A stretch of 33,395 nt of DNA, from assembly GCA_014803985.1 (NCBI GenBank), contig JAAVAO010000038.1, forward strand, positions 1-33,395, in the 5' to 3' direction. This stretch comes from Treponema sp. GTDB taxonomy: Bacteria; Spirochaetota; Spirochaetia; Treponematales; Treponemataceae. Under the pieces are notes generated by a model. That model was given only the letters and a program-made list of their open reading frames with translations. It did no database searches and had not been told where the DNA came from. The translations under genes were made by a program, and so were the position numbers. Shown in pieces: positions 19,750-29,707 of the stretch (positions are counted from its first letter, which is position 1; every line of letters starts with the position of its first letter).

Positions 19750-22611
19750 ATGGACGATATGAATAGAGACAAAGACTGTGTGTATATTATTGATTCGTAT
19801 GGATTGATTTTTAGGTGCTATTTTGCATTTATTTCCAAGCCGCTAACCAATTCAAAGGGAGAAAACGTTAGTGCAGTGTTTGGATTTTTTAGAAATCTGC
19901 ACTATATTTTTCAGCACTACAAGCCTGCGCGCATAATAGCGGCAATGGACTCAAAAACAAAGACATTTCGACACGAGTTGTACAGCGAATACAAGGCAAC
20001 AAGAAACAAAACGCCGGAAGACCTGCACGCACAAATTCCGTGGATTATAGACATTCTTGAACATATTGGAGTGAATGTGCTTCAATGCGATGGATACGAA
20101 GCGGACGATATTATTGCTACAGTCGCAAAAAAATGCGAGGGGGCAGGAAAAAAATGCCGCATTTTGAGCGGTGACAAAGACTTAATGCAACTGGTAAATG
20201 ACTCTGTGGAAATTTTAAAGCCTGATGCAGGTTCAATGTGGAAGTTAACTCGCGAGGACGGAGTTTTTGCGGAATGGGGGGTGCATCCAAAGCAACTTTT
20301 AGACTTGCTCTCTCTGTACGGAGATAGTGCCGACAATATTCCAGGAGTTCGTGGTATCGGGGTGAAAACCGCCTCAAAACTTTTAACCGACTACCAAGAT
20401 CTTGACGGAATCTACACACATATTGATGAAATAAAGGGCGCAATTCAAAAAAAGTTAACCGATGGAAAAGAAAACGCCTATTTTTCGCAAAAACTCATAC
20501 GGCTTTATGACAACGTTCCCTGCGACAGTATAGACGAAGCAATTTTTGGAGAAATAAAACCGTTCACATTTAGTGAAGCAATTGAAAAATTAAAATCGCT
20601 TGATGTTCCTTCAGTTGCAAAGCAATATGCTCAACTGGCTGTTGAAAATGGAGAGACGCCTTTAAAAAACGACACTTCAAATGACAAAGGTAATGCGTTT
20701 TATAGAAAATCAAATGATGGTGAAAGCATTCAATCTGCTTTACAGGAAAATCTCACGGAGCAACGACAGATTACAAAAAACGAGGGAGTCTACAGGGGCA
20801 TAACAGAAATTTCAGAACTACACGCATTTATTGACAGCGCGCTTTTATCGCCTGAAAAGACAATTGCCTACGACTGCGAAACAGACAGGCTTGACACTAT
20901 GACTGCGCAAATCGTGGGCTTTAGTCTTTCTTTTGAAGAAGGAAGCGCGGTTTATATTCCCCTTATCACAAATAATATTTTTGAAAACGCACCTCTCATT
21001 TCAAAAAAAGACGCTTTTGCACAGTTAAAACGAATTTTTGAAGACGAAAAAATGACTGTTGTATTCCATAACGGAAAATTCGACTGGAAAATTTTAATAA
21101 ACAATGCATTTTGCGAGCCGAATTGGAAGCCAAAATGTACGTTTGCAGACACAATGATTGCAGCGTGGCTTTTGAGTCCTGAAAGAACAGGAAAAAACGC
21201 CTACTCCCTTGAGTACCTTGCTGAAACAAAACTTTCCCTGCGCGGAATTGAATTTAGTGAAATCGTTTCAAAAAAAGAAACGTTTGCGGACATCCCATTT
21301 GAAAAGGCAATCCCGTATGCAGCAGAGGATGCTGACTTTACATTAAAATTATGGAATATACAAAAAAAAGCCCTGAAAGATGAAAATCTTTACGCCCTCT
21401 TTGCCGAAACCGAAATGAAAATTATGCCAATTCTTGCAAACATGGAAATAGCAGGAATTCATTTGGAGGCAGAGATTCTCTACCAATACAATGAGGAGTT
21501 GACGCAGAAAATCGAAGAAACAGAAAAAGCCGTCTACAGTGCAGTGGGTCATCCTTTTAACATTGCCTCTCCAAAGCAACTGCAAACGGTTTTATTTGAA
21601 GAGCGAAAACTAAAGCCTGGAAAAAAGACAAAAACTGGATATTCCACAGACACAACCGTTCTTGAAGACTTGAGCATGTATGACGAAGTGCCAAAAATGA
21701 TTTTGGAATTTCGAGAGCTTTCAAAACTCCAGTCAACGTATGTGGAAACACTTCCAAAGATGTGCGACAAAAACGGCAGAATTCACACAGACTTCTTGCA
21801 AACAGGAACTGCAACTGGTCGTCTTTCTTGCCATGAGCCAAACCTGCAGAATATTCCCGTGAGAAGCGATGCCGGGCGAAAAATCAGAAGCGCATTTGTC
21901 GCTCCAGAAGGCAGCGTGTTTATAAGCGCGGACTACTCTCAAATCGAACTGGTTGTTCTCGCACATTTAAGTCAAGATGAAACTATGTGCCGTGCATTTA
22001 CCGAAGGAACAGACATTCACAAGGCAACTGCCGCGCTGATTTATGGAGTGAAAACCGATGAGGTAACTTCCGAAATGAGGCGCACTGCAAAAACAATCAA
22101 CTTCGGAGTAATTTATGGCATGAGTGCATTCCGTCTCGCAAACAGTCTTGGCATAAGCCGCACACAAGCAAGTCAGTTTATTGAAAATTACTTTAAACTG
22201 TATTCAAAAATAAATGAATTCATAGAAACAACTATAAAAAAAGCGGAGGAAACGGGTTTTGTTGAAACAATTTTTGGACGAAAACGCCCGATTATAAATA
22301 TCAATAGCCGCAATAAAATTGAAAAGGCGGCGGCGGAAAGAATTGCAGTAAACACGCCTGTTCAAGGAAGTGCGGCGGACATTGTAAAAAGGGCGATGAT
22401 CGATGTTAATTCCGCCCTTGAAAAGGAGAATAACAATTCACGTCTTTTGCTTCAAGTGCATGATGAATTGATTTTAGAATGTCCTGATGATGCAAAAATC
22501 ATTGAAGACACAAAATCAATTATCCGTGACAAAATGGAAAACGCCGTCAAATTGCGCATCCCGCTGCGAGTGAGCATTGAATGCGGCAAAAACTGGGGAA
22601 AATTCCATTGA
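19750..22611 (+). CDS. polA: DNA polymerase I
   Basis: 953 residues with all three domains. The 5'-3' exonuclease (about 1-300) shows DGYEADDIIAT, LSGDKDLMQL and GDSADNIPGVRGIG. The 3'-5' proofreading domain looks intact: DCETDRLD (Exo I), HNGKFD (Exo II) and YAAEDAD (Exo III). The polymerase has motif A (SADYSQIELVVLAHLS), motif B (RRTAKTINFGVIYG) and motif C (LLLQVHDELILE). It fills gaps in repair and replaces Okazaki primers. ATG at 19750 is chosen over the longer upstream frame because a promoter occupies 19714-19742 and PolA proteins begin just before the xxIIDSYGLIFR segment. It overlaps coaE downstream. Confidence 0.97.
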   Translation: MDDMNRDKDCVYIIDSYGLIFRCYFAFISKPLTNSKGENVSAVFGFFRNLHYIFQHYKPARIIAAMDSKTKTFRHELYSEYKATRNKTPEDLHAQIPWIIDILEHIGVNVLQCDGYEADDIIATVAKKCEGAGKKCRILSGDKDLMQLVNDSVEILKPDAGSMWKLTREDGVFAEWGVHPKQLLDLLSLYGDSADNIPGVRGIGVKTASKLLTDYQDLDGIYTHIDEIKGAIQKKLTDGKENAYFSQKLIRLYDNVPCDSIDEAIFGEIKPFTFSEAIEKLKSLDVPSVAKQYAQLAVENGETPLKNDTSNDKGNAFYRKSNDGESIQSALQENLTEQRQITKNEGVYRGITEISELHAFIDSALLSPEKTIAYDCETDRLDTMTAQIVGFSLSFEEGSAVYIPLITNNIFENAPLISKKDAFAQLKRIFEDEKMTVVFHNGKFDWKILINNAFCEPNWKPKCTFADTMIAAWLLSPERTGKNAYSLEYLAETKLSLRGIEFSEIVSKKETFADIPFEKAIPYAAEDADFTLKLWNIQKKALKDENLYALFAETEMKIMPILANMEIAGIHLEAEILYQYNEELTQKIEETEKAVYSAVGHPFNIASPKQLQTVLFEERKLKPGKKTKTGYSTDTTVLEDLSMYDEVPKMILEFRELSKLQSTYVETLPKMCDKNGRIHTDFLQTGTATGRLSCHEPNLQNIPVRSDAGRKIRSAFVAPEGSVFISADYSQIELVVLAHLSQDETMCRAFTEGTDIHKATAALIYGVKTDEVTSEMRRTAKTINFGVIYGMSAFRLANSLGISRTQASQFIENYFKLYSKINEFIETTIKKAEETGFVETIFGRKRPIININSRNKIEKAAAERIAVNTPVQGSAADIVKRAMIDVNSALEKENNNSRLLLQVHDELILECPDDAKIIEDTKSIIRDKMENAVKLRIPLRVSIECGKNWGKFH

Positions 22612-23213
22612 TAATTTGTGTAACTGGTAAAATGGCAGCGGGGAAAAACACCGTTTGCACAATTCTTGAAAAAAACGGTTTCGTTTCGCTTGATACAGAC
22701 TGGCTTGTCCATTCCGCCATCAAAAAAGCGGAAGACACTATTTTTGCCGCCTTTTCAGAAGAGAGTGAACACGCTGGAATCAATTTAAAAAATGAAGACG
22801 GCTCTCTCAATCGTCGCTCGCTGGGGAAATTGGTTTTTCAAGACAAAAAACTCCTCGAGCGACAAGAAAGCATTGTCCACCCTCTTATCACACAGGACGT
22901 GCTTTCGTTTATCGAACAAAACAAAGAGAAAAACATAATACTCAATGCAACCGTTCTATACAAGACAAAAGATTTGATTTCCCTGTGCACGTGCATTTTA
23001 TTTGTTACAGCCCCCCTTGCAATCCGCTTTTTTCGTGCAAAAAAACGGGACGGCTTACAATCTCGCCACATACTTGCACGGTTCAACGCCCAAAAAAATC
23101 TTTTAAATGAATACAAAAAATGTGGCATTCCCATTATAAAAATTAAAAACACCGGGTCAAAAAAAAGGCTTGAAGAACACATTTTAAAATCCGTTGTATA
23201 TGGAAACCTCTAA
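22581..23213 (+). CDS. coaE: Dephospho-CoA kinase
   Basis: 210 residues from ATG 22581, overlapping polA by 31 bases. It phosphorylates dephospho-CoA in the last step of coenzyme A synthesis. The P-loop is GKMAAGKNT, an unusual variant of G-x4-GK-[ST]; DTDWLVH corresponds to the D-[AT]-D-x3-H motif, and the LID/base region includes FFRAKKRDG and ARFNAQ. Family members usually start two or three residues before the V/ITG of the P-loop, so TTG at 22608, which overlaps the polA stop as TTGA behind GGGGA, may be the real start. It is clearly co-transcribed with polA. Confidence 0.85.
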   Translation: MRQKLGKIPLIICVTGKMAAGKNTVCTILEKNGFVSLDTDWLVHSAIKKAEDTIFAAFSEESEHAGINLKNEDGSLNRRSLGKLVFQDKKLLERQESIVHPLITQDVLSFIEQNKEKNIILNATVLYKTKDLISLCTCILFVTAPLAIRFFRAKKRDGLQSRHILARFNAQKNLLNEYKKCGIPIIKIKNTGSKKRLEEHILKSVVYGNL

Positions 23214-23234
23214 AAACTAAAGTTTTTAGAGGTA
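23205..23234 (+). terminator. Terminator of polA-coaE
   Basis: AACCTCTAAAAACT (23205-23218) pairs with AGTTTTTAGAGGT (23221-23233); the coaE stop codon is inside the stem. The T run after it is short. Confidence 0.75.
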
Positions 23235-23292
23235 CCTTTGAAAATGAGATGTTCTATCGTCGCGCGCTTATAGTAATGATAGAACTCGTTGG

Positions 23293-23331
23293 CGCCTCAA
23301 AAAAATTGCCAAAAGCAAGTTTTTCGAGGTG
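23293..23331 (-). terminator. Hairpin downstream of lptD-like gene
   Basis: CCTC-AAAAA ... TTTTT-CGAGG inverted repeat with a loop near 23309-23315. It lies about 100 bases after the lptD stop and could end the uvrA-lptD transcript. Confidence 0.5.
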
Positions 23332-23427
23332 TTCCTATATGAAAAATCACTCGCAAAAATCAATGAAGGCAGGGCTGTAGCACGAAAAATTGTATTATCA
23401 GTCGATGCGATCTTCCGAGACTCATTC

Positions 23428-26400
23428 TTACTGCAAATTCCATTCGCCGTATTTATCGATGATTTCTGTTTTCATTGCGCCCATCGGTCGCCAAAGAATG
23501 CTTATCGTTATATAAGGGTTAAAGTCATAGTAACTGGCAGTTTCCTTACCCTTGTCAAAACCATCGTTCAAAAGACGCGGCTCTATTTTAAAAGACATTG
23601 AAAAATCCCAGTCGTGCATTTCATGGGTAATGGTAAACTGCAATGACTGGAGTTTAAATCCAGACATTTCGCGAAGAGAGTCATCGTCAAAGCGGAAGGA
23701 ATTAATCAAGTCCTTGAAAAAATTCGTTTCCCCTGAAAGTCCTACTTTGTTTCCAAAATAGCGATATATAACGGAGTTTCGTGAACTGGAAGTAAAGGTG
23801 AATGTTAAGAATTCATGTATTTTAAACGAAATTGACGGTGCGAAAGTAAAGTAACTGCTCGTAGGCTTTAGCAAATCCGCAACAACGCTTGTTGAAAGCC
23901 CCAATCCCAAACTAATCCTATTTTTCCAAGTGTAAATTGTTTTTGTTGAAGGCGAATATGAAAAAGAAAGCGAATACGGCAGAAATTCCTTGTCAGCACG
24001 CTGCTGCCACCCTTTAGCATTCCCAGAATCATCGTAGTCCATATCAAATCCATAGGTATAACTCATCGTATATGCAAATGAAAGGCTATGCCAACTTAAA
24101 GAGAGCTTTAAAGAGTCATGATATTTTTCTTCAAGGTCATAATTATAACTTTCCGAAAATTTCAACGTGCTGTTCAAAAGATTCATAGAAAACGAAAGGC
24201 TTTGTTTAAACGGTTGCTTCACCCATTCGTCATCCTCCTGGCTCTTGCGTTTAATCCCTGTATCAAATGCAAGAGTTGTATAGGGAAAGCCCAAATTCAC
24301 AGTGGCGTAATATGCTTCAACTTGAGGTTTAAACGCCATAGTAAACGTTAAATTTTGGGAAAATTTATTGTCCATTTGATTTGCGGCAAGAGTCAAGTCA
24401 AGCGCATTTGTCGTTACAGCATCCTCATCGTCCCATTCCGCCCAAATATAATCCCATTCAGGATTTTCCTCCCAATCCTCTTTGTCAGCAAGAAATTCAG
24501 TGCGAACAATTTTTATTGTGTTTCGCCAAGTAACTCCCGTGTCCTTAATCGCAGAAATATATGCAAAGGGCTTCAATGAAATGGAGTTTGTGTTTGTCCA
24601 GTCGCGTTTCTCGGCAGAATAGTCGGTTTTTTTCAGAGAGGAAGCAGCACTTTCCGTGTAGCCACCATTTTCTACATCAGTTGAAATATATGGGTGCTTT
24701 TGAAAAACAGGGTTGAATGTGTGTGAATTTGAAAAGCTAAAAAACGAGCCGCCATAACTGAACGAATTGTCCAAAGTAACGGGTATTTTTAATGTGTACA
24801 TAGAAGAACGCAAATTCTTAAAGTCAAAATCCCCTGCACCGTAGAGATTTTCAGAAGAATACGCTAATTGCGTGGAAAAAGAAGGCTTGATGGAATATTT
24901 TGACGAAACGGCAAGTCCGCTAATTTTTGTAACAGAATCGGAAACACCCGAAAGAACAGGAAAAACATCGCTCCCTAAAAAAGCAAGCTCGTCTTTGGCA
25001 AGATCCTCCGCCGCACCTTCATCCTTTTTATCCTCGCTGTGAGATGCATCTTCAGAAAGATCTCCTTCATCTCCCGCGTCCTCTTCGGTTTTATTTGCAG
25101 CGATATAAGCGGCTTTTTCTGCGTCCGTCATAAATTCCTCTGGCACAACAAGAGGCGTGGAAAAATCAGGAGTTTTTGTGGACTTTGCAGATTTTACTCC
25201 CGTTGAAGAAAAGTCAAACAGCGTACCGCTCAAAGTCAGGTTCACGGTGGCAGGAGTTACTTGCGATGGATAGTAGAATTTGCGAAGCGGCGTTTTGCTT
25301 GCCCATTGAGAAACATCCTCGTCATCAATTCCGCTGGTATCTATTCCTCTTTTTACTATTTCACCGTTTTCAGTTTTATTTCGTGCATTCATAGTTGAAA
25401 ATGCCACAGAAGAGTTCAAACTCAATGAAAGAGAATTGATATACGGCTTTATGACAGCGGGAAGCGGTACGGTGTAAGAGCTATTTAAAGTCCACGAAAA
25501 TGACGAAACTTCGGTTATTGTGTCATCCTCGTCATTATCGCTGCCTGCAAAATCGAGAAGATAGCTAATCCAGTCCATCGTTTCGCTGCGTTCTGAAAAA
25601 TCATCGTTAAAAAACGGATCTGAATACACAGGCAGTGAAAGCGAAAGCGAAAGTGGAGTTGACATCGACATCTTAAACGATGCTGAATATCTAAATGGAA
25701 GTTTCAGTCCCAACAGATTGGACTTGTCAAAATATTTTTTTCCTGAAGGTCCGTAAGCGGTGTATGTGTTGGCACCAGGACTAAAAATCGTATTTGAAAA
25801 ACCCAGTTTTGCATTCAAATCGATATTAGAAATATATTTTTGAGGACGAAAAACACCGTCAAGCCCCACCATAAAACCGAGGTTTGAATAATAGTCGCCC
25901 ATAATTTTAAGATAATTTGTTGTATTGCCTGTGTAGTCGGTGTCAAGATTGTGAAGCATCAGCCCCTCTATCTTTTGATCCTTTAGTTTTGACGGCTTTA
26001 CAAAATTAAAAAGGGCTTTTATTTTTTCAGAGGCATCACTTTCTTCGCTGGACGTAGATGTAGTGGTTGTGTCAAGCGGCTTTCTTCCATACACATAAGC
26101 GGTTGTCTGCACAGAATACCCCTCACGTCGTGTATATGAAAAAACAGGGTTAAAAATCAACTCGTCCTTTGGATAATAAAACGCAGGAAGATATAAAACA
26201 GGCACAGGTCCAACAAAAACCCTTGCATTCAAAAACGCAAATTCTCCGCCAGGCAACAGCCAAATACGAGACGCCTTGATATTCCAGTGAGGGTTTTCGT
26301 CATCGCAAAAAGTTAAAACACCATCTTTAAAGGCAATTGTATTTGACTCGCTGCGTCCAAAAATATTTGAAGCGACAATGAGCGTGGAACCTGACGGTAA

Positions 26401-26814
26401 ATTTATTGCATCGGACTCCTTTTGAACTGCGCGTCCATCATCGAAAATGCCTTCAAGCGTTCTTGCATTAAACATAAGCGCGGACGCAGTAACAGTTTGC
26501 CCTCCTGAACTTGCCGTTGTTTGTTCAAGAGAAACATTGCCCTCCGCATAAATCATTTCAGCGGTGCGATCATATCGCACTATATCAGCATTTATGCTAT
26601 TTTTATTTGAGCCGCGCGCAACAGAGATTTTTACTGCTCCCGTAAGAATTATCATATCATTATTAGTAGTCTTGTCCTTTTCATAACGGGTGTTGTTCGC
26701 ATTCTCTATGTTAATGACAGTGCGATTATCCTCTTGAGAAGCCAGTGGAAAAGCAAAAAAAAGCAGCAACCAAATCGAGAAAATAAATTGCAGAAAAACT
26801 TTGAAATTCAACAT
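23428..26814 (-). CDS. lptD: LptD-like outer-membrane assembly protein
   Basis: 1128 residues. It has a signal peptide (FLQFIFSIWLLLFFAFPLAS), an OstA/LptA-like N-terminal part (GAVKISVARGSNKNSINADI, VRYDRTAEMIYAEGNVSLEQ), a conserved ARVFVGPVPVLYLPAFYYPKD segment typical of LptD, and a long beta-strand-rich C-terminal region expected to form an outer-membrane barrel. In diderms LptD inserts lipopolysaccharide; T. pallidum lacks LPS yet has, as I recall, a homologue next to uvrA, so the cargo here is uncertain. Around residues 565-625 there is an acidic low-complexity insertion (TEEDAGDEGDLSEDASHSED). ATG follows the uvrA stop with no gap. It is longer than E. coli LptD (784). Confidence 0.85.
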   Translation of the reverse strand: MLNFKVFLQFIFSIWLLLFFAFPLASQEDNRTVINIENANNTRYEKDKTTNNDMIILTGAVKISVARGSNKNSINADIVRYDRTAEMIYAEGNVSLEQTTASSGGQTVTASALMFNARTLEGIFDDGRAVQKESDAINLPSGSTLIVASNIFGRSESNTIAFKDGVLTFCDDENPHWNIKASRIWLLPGGEFAFLNARVFVGPVPVLYLPAFYYPKDELIFNPVFSYTRREGYSVQTTAYVYGRKPLDTTTTSTSSEESDASEKIKALFNFVKPSKLKDQKIEGLMLHNLDTDYTGNTTNYLKIMGDYYSNLGFMVGLDGVFRPQKYISNIDLNAKLGFSNTIFSPGANTYTAYGPSGKKYFDKSNLLGLKLPFRYSASFKMSMSTPLSLSLSLPVYSDPFFNDDFSERSETMDWISYLLDFAGSDNDEDDTITEVSSFSWTLNSSYTVPLPAVIKPYINSLSLSLNSSVAFSTMNARNKTENGEIVKRGIDTSGIDDEDVSQWASKTPLRKFYYPSQVTPATVNLTLSGTLFDFSSTGVKSAKSTKTPDFSTPLVVPEEFMTDAEKAAYIAANKTEEDAGDEGDLSEDASHSEDKKDEGAAEDLAKDELAFLGSDVFPVLSGVSDSVTKISGLAVSSKYSIKPSFSTQLAYSSENLYGAGDFDFKNLRSSMYTLKIPVTLDNSFSYGGSFFSFSNSHTFNPVFQKHPYISTDVENGGYTESAASSLKKTDYSAEKRDWTNTNSISLKPFAYISAIKDTGVTWRNTIKIVRTEFLADKEDWEENPEWDYIWAEWDDEDAVTTNALDLTLAANQMDNKFSQNLTFTMAFKPQVEAYYATVNLGFPYTTLAFDTGIKRKSQEDDEWVKQPFKQSLSFSMNLLNSTLKFSESYNYDLEEKYHDSLKLSLSWHSLSFAYTMSYTYGFDMDYDDSGNAKGWQQRADKEFLPYSLSFSYSPSTKTIYTWKNRISLGLGLSTSVVADLLKPTSSYFTFAPSISFKIHEFLTFTFTSSSRNSVIYRYFGNKVGLSGETNFFKDLINSFRFDDDSLREMSGFKLQSLQFTITHEMHDWDFSMSFKIEPRLLNDGFDKGKETASYYDFNPYITISILWRPMGAMKTEIIDKYGEWNLQ

Positions 26815-29652
26815 CTATGCAAGCATTTTTCCTATGAATTCGCCCGTAAAAGAAGCAGGATTTTTTGCAACCTCTTCGGGAGTTCCCGTGGCAATAATAG
26901 TTCCACCCCTAAAACCACCTTCCGGACCTAAATCTATGAGATAGTCCGCTTGACATATCACGTCAAGATTATGCTCAATCATCAAAACGCTGTTTCCATT
27001 GTCAACAAGCCGTTGAATCACTTCCATAAGCATTTTAACATCGGCAAAATGAAGCCCCGTAGTCGGTTCGTCCATTATATACAGCGTGTTTCCTGTTGAA
27101 ACGCGGGAAAGTTCATTTGCAAGTTTGACGCGCTGCGCCTCTCCCCCACTCAAAGTGAGTGCATTTTGTCCAAGTTGTATATAGCCCAACCCAACGGACT
27201 TCAACGTTTCAAGTTTTCTTGCAATATGTGGAATGGATGCAAAAAAATCGCACGCCTCTTCAATAGTCATATTCAAAACATCGTTTATACTTTTTCCTTT
27301 GTAAAGGATGCCGAGCGTCTCTCGATTAAAACGTTTTCCATCACACACATCACAAGTGATATACACATCGGGCAAAAAACTCATCTCTATAACTTTTGTT
27401 CCGCTTCCTTGACAAGCCTCGCATCTTCCGCCCCGCACATTAAAACTAAAACGTCCCTTGCTAAATCCCGAAGCCTTTGAATCAGGCAAACTCGCAAACA
27501 AATCCCTTATCGAGTCGAACACACCAACATACGTTGCAGGATTGCTTCGTGGAGTACGCCCTATAGGACTTTGATCAATGCTTATAACCTTGTCAATTGC
27601 CTTCACTCCCTCAATGGATTCATATTTTCCCACGGACAGTTTTGAATGCATAATTTTATTTGAAAGAGCTGGATAAATCACATCGCTCATAAGGGTGGAC
27701 TTTCCGCTTCCTGAAACGCCTGTAATGCAAGTGAATGTGCTAAGCGGAATTGAAACGCTTATATTCTGTAAATTATGTTCCGTCACACCGGAAATTTTTA
27801 GAAACTTTCCGTTGCCATCCCGTCTTTTTGAAGGAATCTCCATTTTGAGTTTTCCTGAAAGGTAGCGACCAGTAACACTTTCATCAACGTTCATAACGTC
27901 TTCAGGAGTTCCGCGTGCAACCACCTTTCCCCCGTGAACGCCAGCCCCCGGTCCAATGTCTATAAGATAGTCCGCAGTGCGAAGCGTTTGCTCGTCATGC
28001 TCCACCACAATCACTGTGTTCCCCTGATCGCGCAGATGCAAGAGCGTGTCGATGAGCTTTTGATTATCCCTTTGATGAAGACCAATTGAAGGCTCGTCAA
28101 GAATATACATAACACCACAAAGAGCCGAACCAATCTGCGTTGCAAGCCTAATTCTTTGCGCCTCACCACCACTTAAGGTTTCCGCTGAACGCTCCAACGT
28201 CAAATAATCAAGCCCCACATCTTTTAAAAACCGCAAGCGAGATGTTATTTCCTTTAAAACTTGCGATGCAATTTTTTTTTCAGAATCAGAGAGCTCTAAT
28301 GCATCAAAAAATTCAATGGATTCAAGCACAGAAAGGCACGTCAATGCATAAATATTTTTTCCGCCAATGGTAACCCCAAGTGCTTCTGTTCTCAGTCGCT
28401 TTCCATTGCAAGAAGCGCAGGTTGTGTGTTCCATATATTTTTCCAGACTTGTTTTCATTGCATCGCCCCAAGCCTCAATATATCTTCGCCGCATATCTGC
28501 AAAAATGCCTTGCCAGGGCTGGTTATACTCGCTCATTCCCGTTCCGCTTTGCTTATAGTACACCCAATGGAGAGGACGATCAGAGCCATACAGCAAAACG
28601 TTTCGCTGTTCATCCGAAAGATCTTTTATCGGGGTGTCAAGTGAGAATCCATAGCTATCTGCAATTGCCTTAAAACGAACTCTGTTCCATTCGCTCGTAG
28701 TGCTGTAAGGCAAAATTCCGTGTTCATTATAACTTTTTGATTCGTCGGGGATCATCAGAGCAAGAGAATACTCCATTTTTTCGCCAAGACCAGTGCAAGA
28801 CGGACACGCGCCAAATGGATTATTAAAAGAAAAAAGACGTGGCTGCAACTCAGGTATAGAAATTCCGCAGTCAGGACACGCATTTTTTTGACTAAAGAAA
28901 ATCGCATCATCGCCGTTTTCAGTGCGCTTTAAAACAACGATTATTCCATTTGCACTTTCAAGGGCAGCCTCAACAGAGTCTGAAAGTCGCTTCCTGCAAT
29001 CACGGCTTATAGCAATTCTATCAACAACAATCTCAATGGTATGTTTTTTTTGTTTATCAAGAGCAACTTTTTCTTCAAGATCTGCCATAACGCCATCAAT
29101 TCGCGCCCTCATAAAACCAGACTTTCTTGCATCATCTAAAATCTTTTGATGCTCCCCCTTTTTTCCGCGAACAACAGGGGCTAAAATTTGAATTTTTGTG
29201 CCATCTTCCCAAGACATAATAGAATCTATAATTTGATCAACAGATTGCTCTTGAATTTCACGCCCACAATTCGGACAGTGCGGATGCCCAATTCTCGCAA
29301 AAAGAAGACGGTAATAATCATAAATCTCGGTGATTGTTCCAACCGTAGATCGTGGATTTTTATTTGTTGATTTTTGTTCAATGGATATCGCAGGACTCAA
29401 TCCCTCAATAATATCCACATCAGGCTTGTCCATTGTTCCCAAAAACTGCCGTGCATAAGACGAAAGGCTTTCCATATATCGTCTTTGCCCCTCGGCAAAC
29501 AATGTGTCAAACGCAAGAGAACTTTTTCCACTGCCCGAAAGCCCGGAAATCACAACCAATTTATTTCGCGGAATTTCCACATCAATATCCTTAAGGTTAT
29601 GTTCCCTAGCCCCGCGAATTACAATTTTCTCATCATTAAAAATACTAGCCAC
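26815..29652 (-). CDS. uvrA: UvrABC excinuclease subunit A
   Basis: 945 residues, standard length. It recognises bulky DNA damage with UvrB in nucleotide excision repair. Two ABC modules are visible: Walker A GLSGSGKSSL and GVSGSGKSTL, two LSGGEAQR signatures, Walker B YILDEPSIGLH and YIMDEPTTGLH. Zinc ligands occur in CPNCGREI, CPDCG ... CPSCTG and CEACQGSG ... CDVCDGKR. The start is GTG at 29652, six bases after a -10 TATAAT and without a ribosome binding site. lptD follows directly. Confidence 0.98.
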   Translation of the reverse strand: MASIFNDEKIVIRGAREHNLKDIDVEIPRNKLVVISGLSGSGKSSLAFDTLFAEGQRRYMESLSSYARQFLGTMDKPDVDIIEGLSPAISIEQKSTNKNPRSTVGTITEIYDYYRLLFARIGHPHCPNCGREIQEQSVDQIIDSIMSWEDGTKIQILAPVVRGKKGEHQKILDDARKSGFMRARIDGVMADLEEKVALDKQKKHTIEIVVDRIAISRDCRKRLSDSVEAALESANGIIVVLKRTENGDDAIFFSQKNACPDCGISIPELQPRLFSFNNPFGACPSCTGLGEKMEYSLALMIPDESKSYNEHGILPYSTTSEWNRVRFKAIADSYGFSLDTPIKDLSDEQRNVLLYGSDRPLHWVYYKQSGTGMSEYNQPWQGIFADMRRRYIEAWGDAMKTSLEKYMEHTTCASCNGKRLRTEALGVTIGGKNIYALTCLSVLESIEFFDALELSDSEKKIASQVLKEITSRLRFLKDVGLDYLTLERSAETLSGGEAQRIRLATQIGSALCGVMYILDEPSIGLHQRDNQKLIDTLLHLRDQGNTVIVVEHDEQTLRTADYLIDIGPGAGVHGGKVVARGTPEDVMNVDESVTGRYLSGKLKMEIPSKRRDGNGKFLKISGVTEHNLQNISVSIPLSTFTCITGVSGSGKSTLMSDVIYPALSNKIMHSKLSVGKYESIEGVKAIDKVISIDQSPIGRTPRSNPATYVGVFDSIRDLFASLPDSKASGFSKGRFSFNVRGGRCEACQGSGTKVIEMSFLPDVYITCDVCDGKRFNRETLGILYKGKSINDVLNMTIEEACDFFASIPHIARKLETLKSVGLGYIQLGQNALTLSGGEAQRVKLANELSRVSTGNTLYIMDEPTTGLHFADVKMLMEVIQRLVDNGNSVLMIEHNLDVICQADYLIDLGPEGGFRGGTIIATGTPEEVAKNPASFTGEFIGKMLA

Positions 29653-29658
29653 ACTTGG

Positions 29659-29687
29659 ATTATATCAAAATGAGAGATATGTTACAA
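29659..29687 (-). promoter_or_regulatory. uvrA promoter, probably giving leaderless mRNA
   Basis: -35 TTGTAA (29682-29687), 17-bp spacer and -10 TATAAT (29659-29664), six bases before the GTG start. No LexA-like box is evident. Confidence 0.75.
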
Positions 29688-29707
29688 TCAACTAGTGATT
29701 TTTGTTT

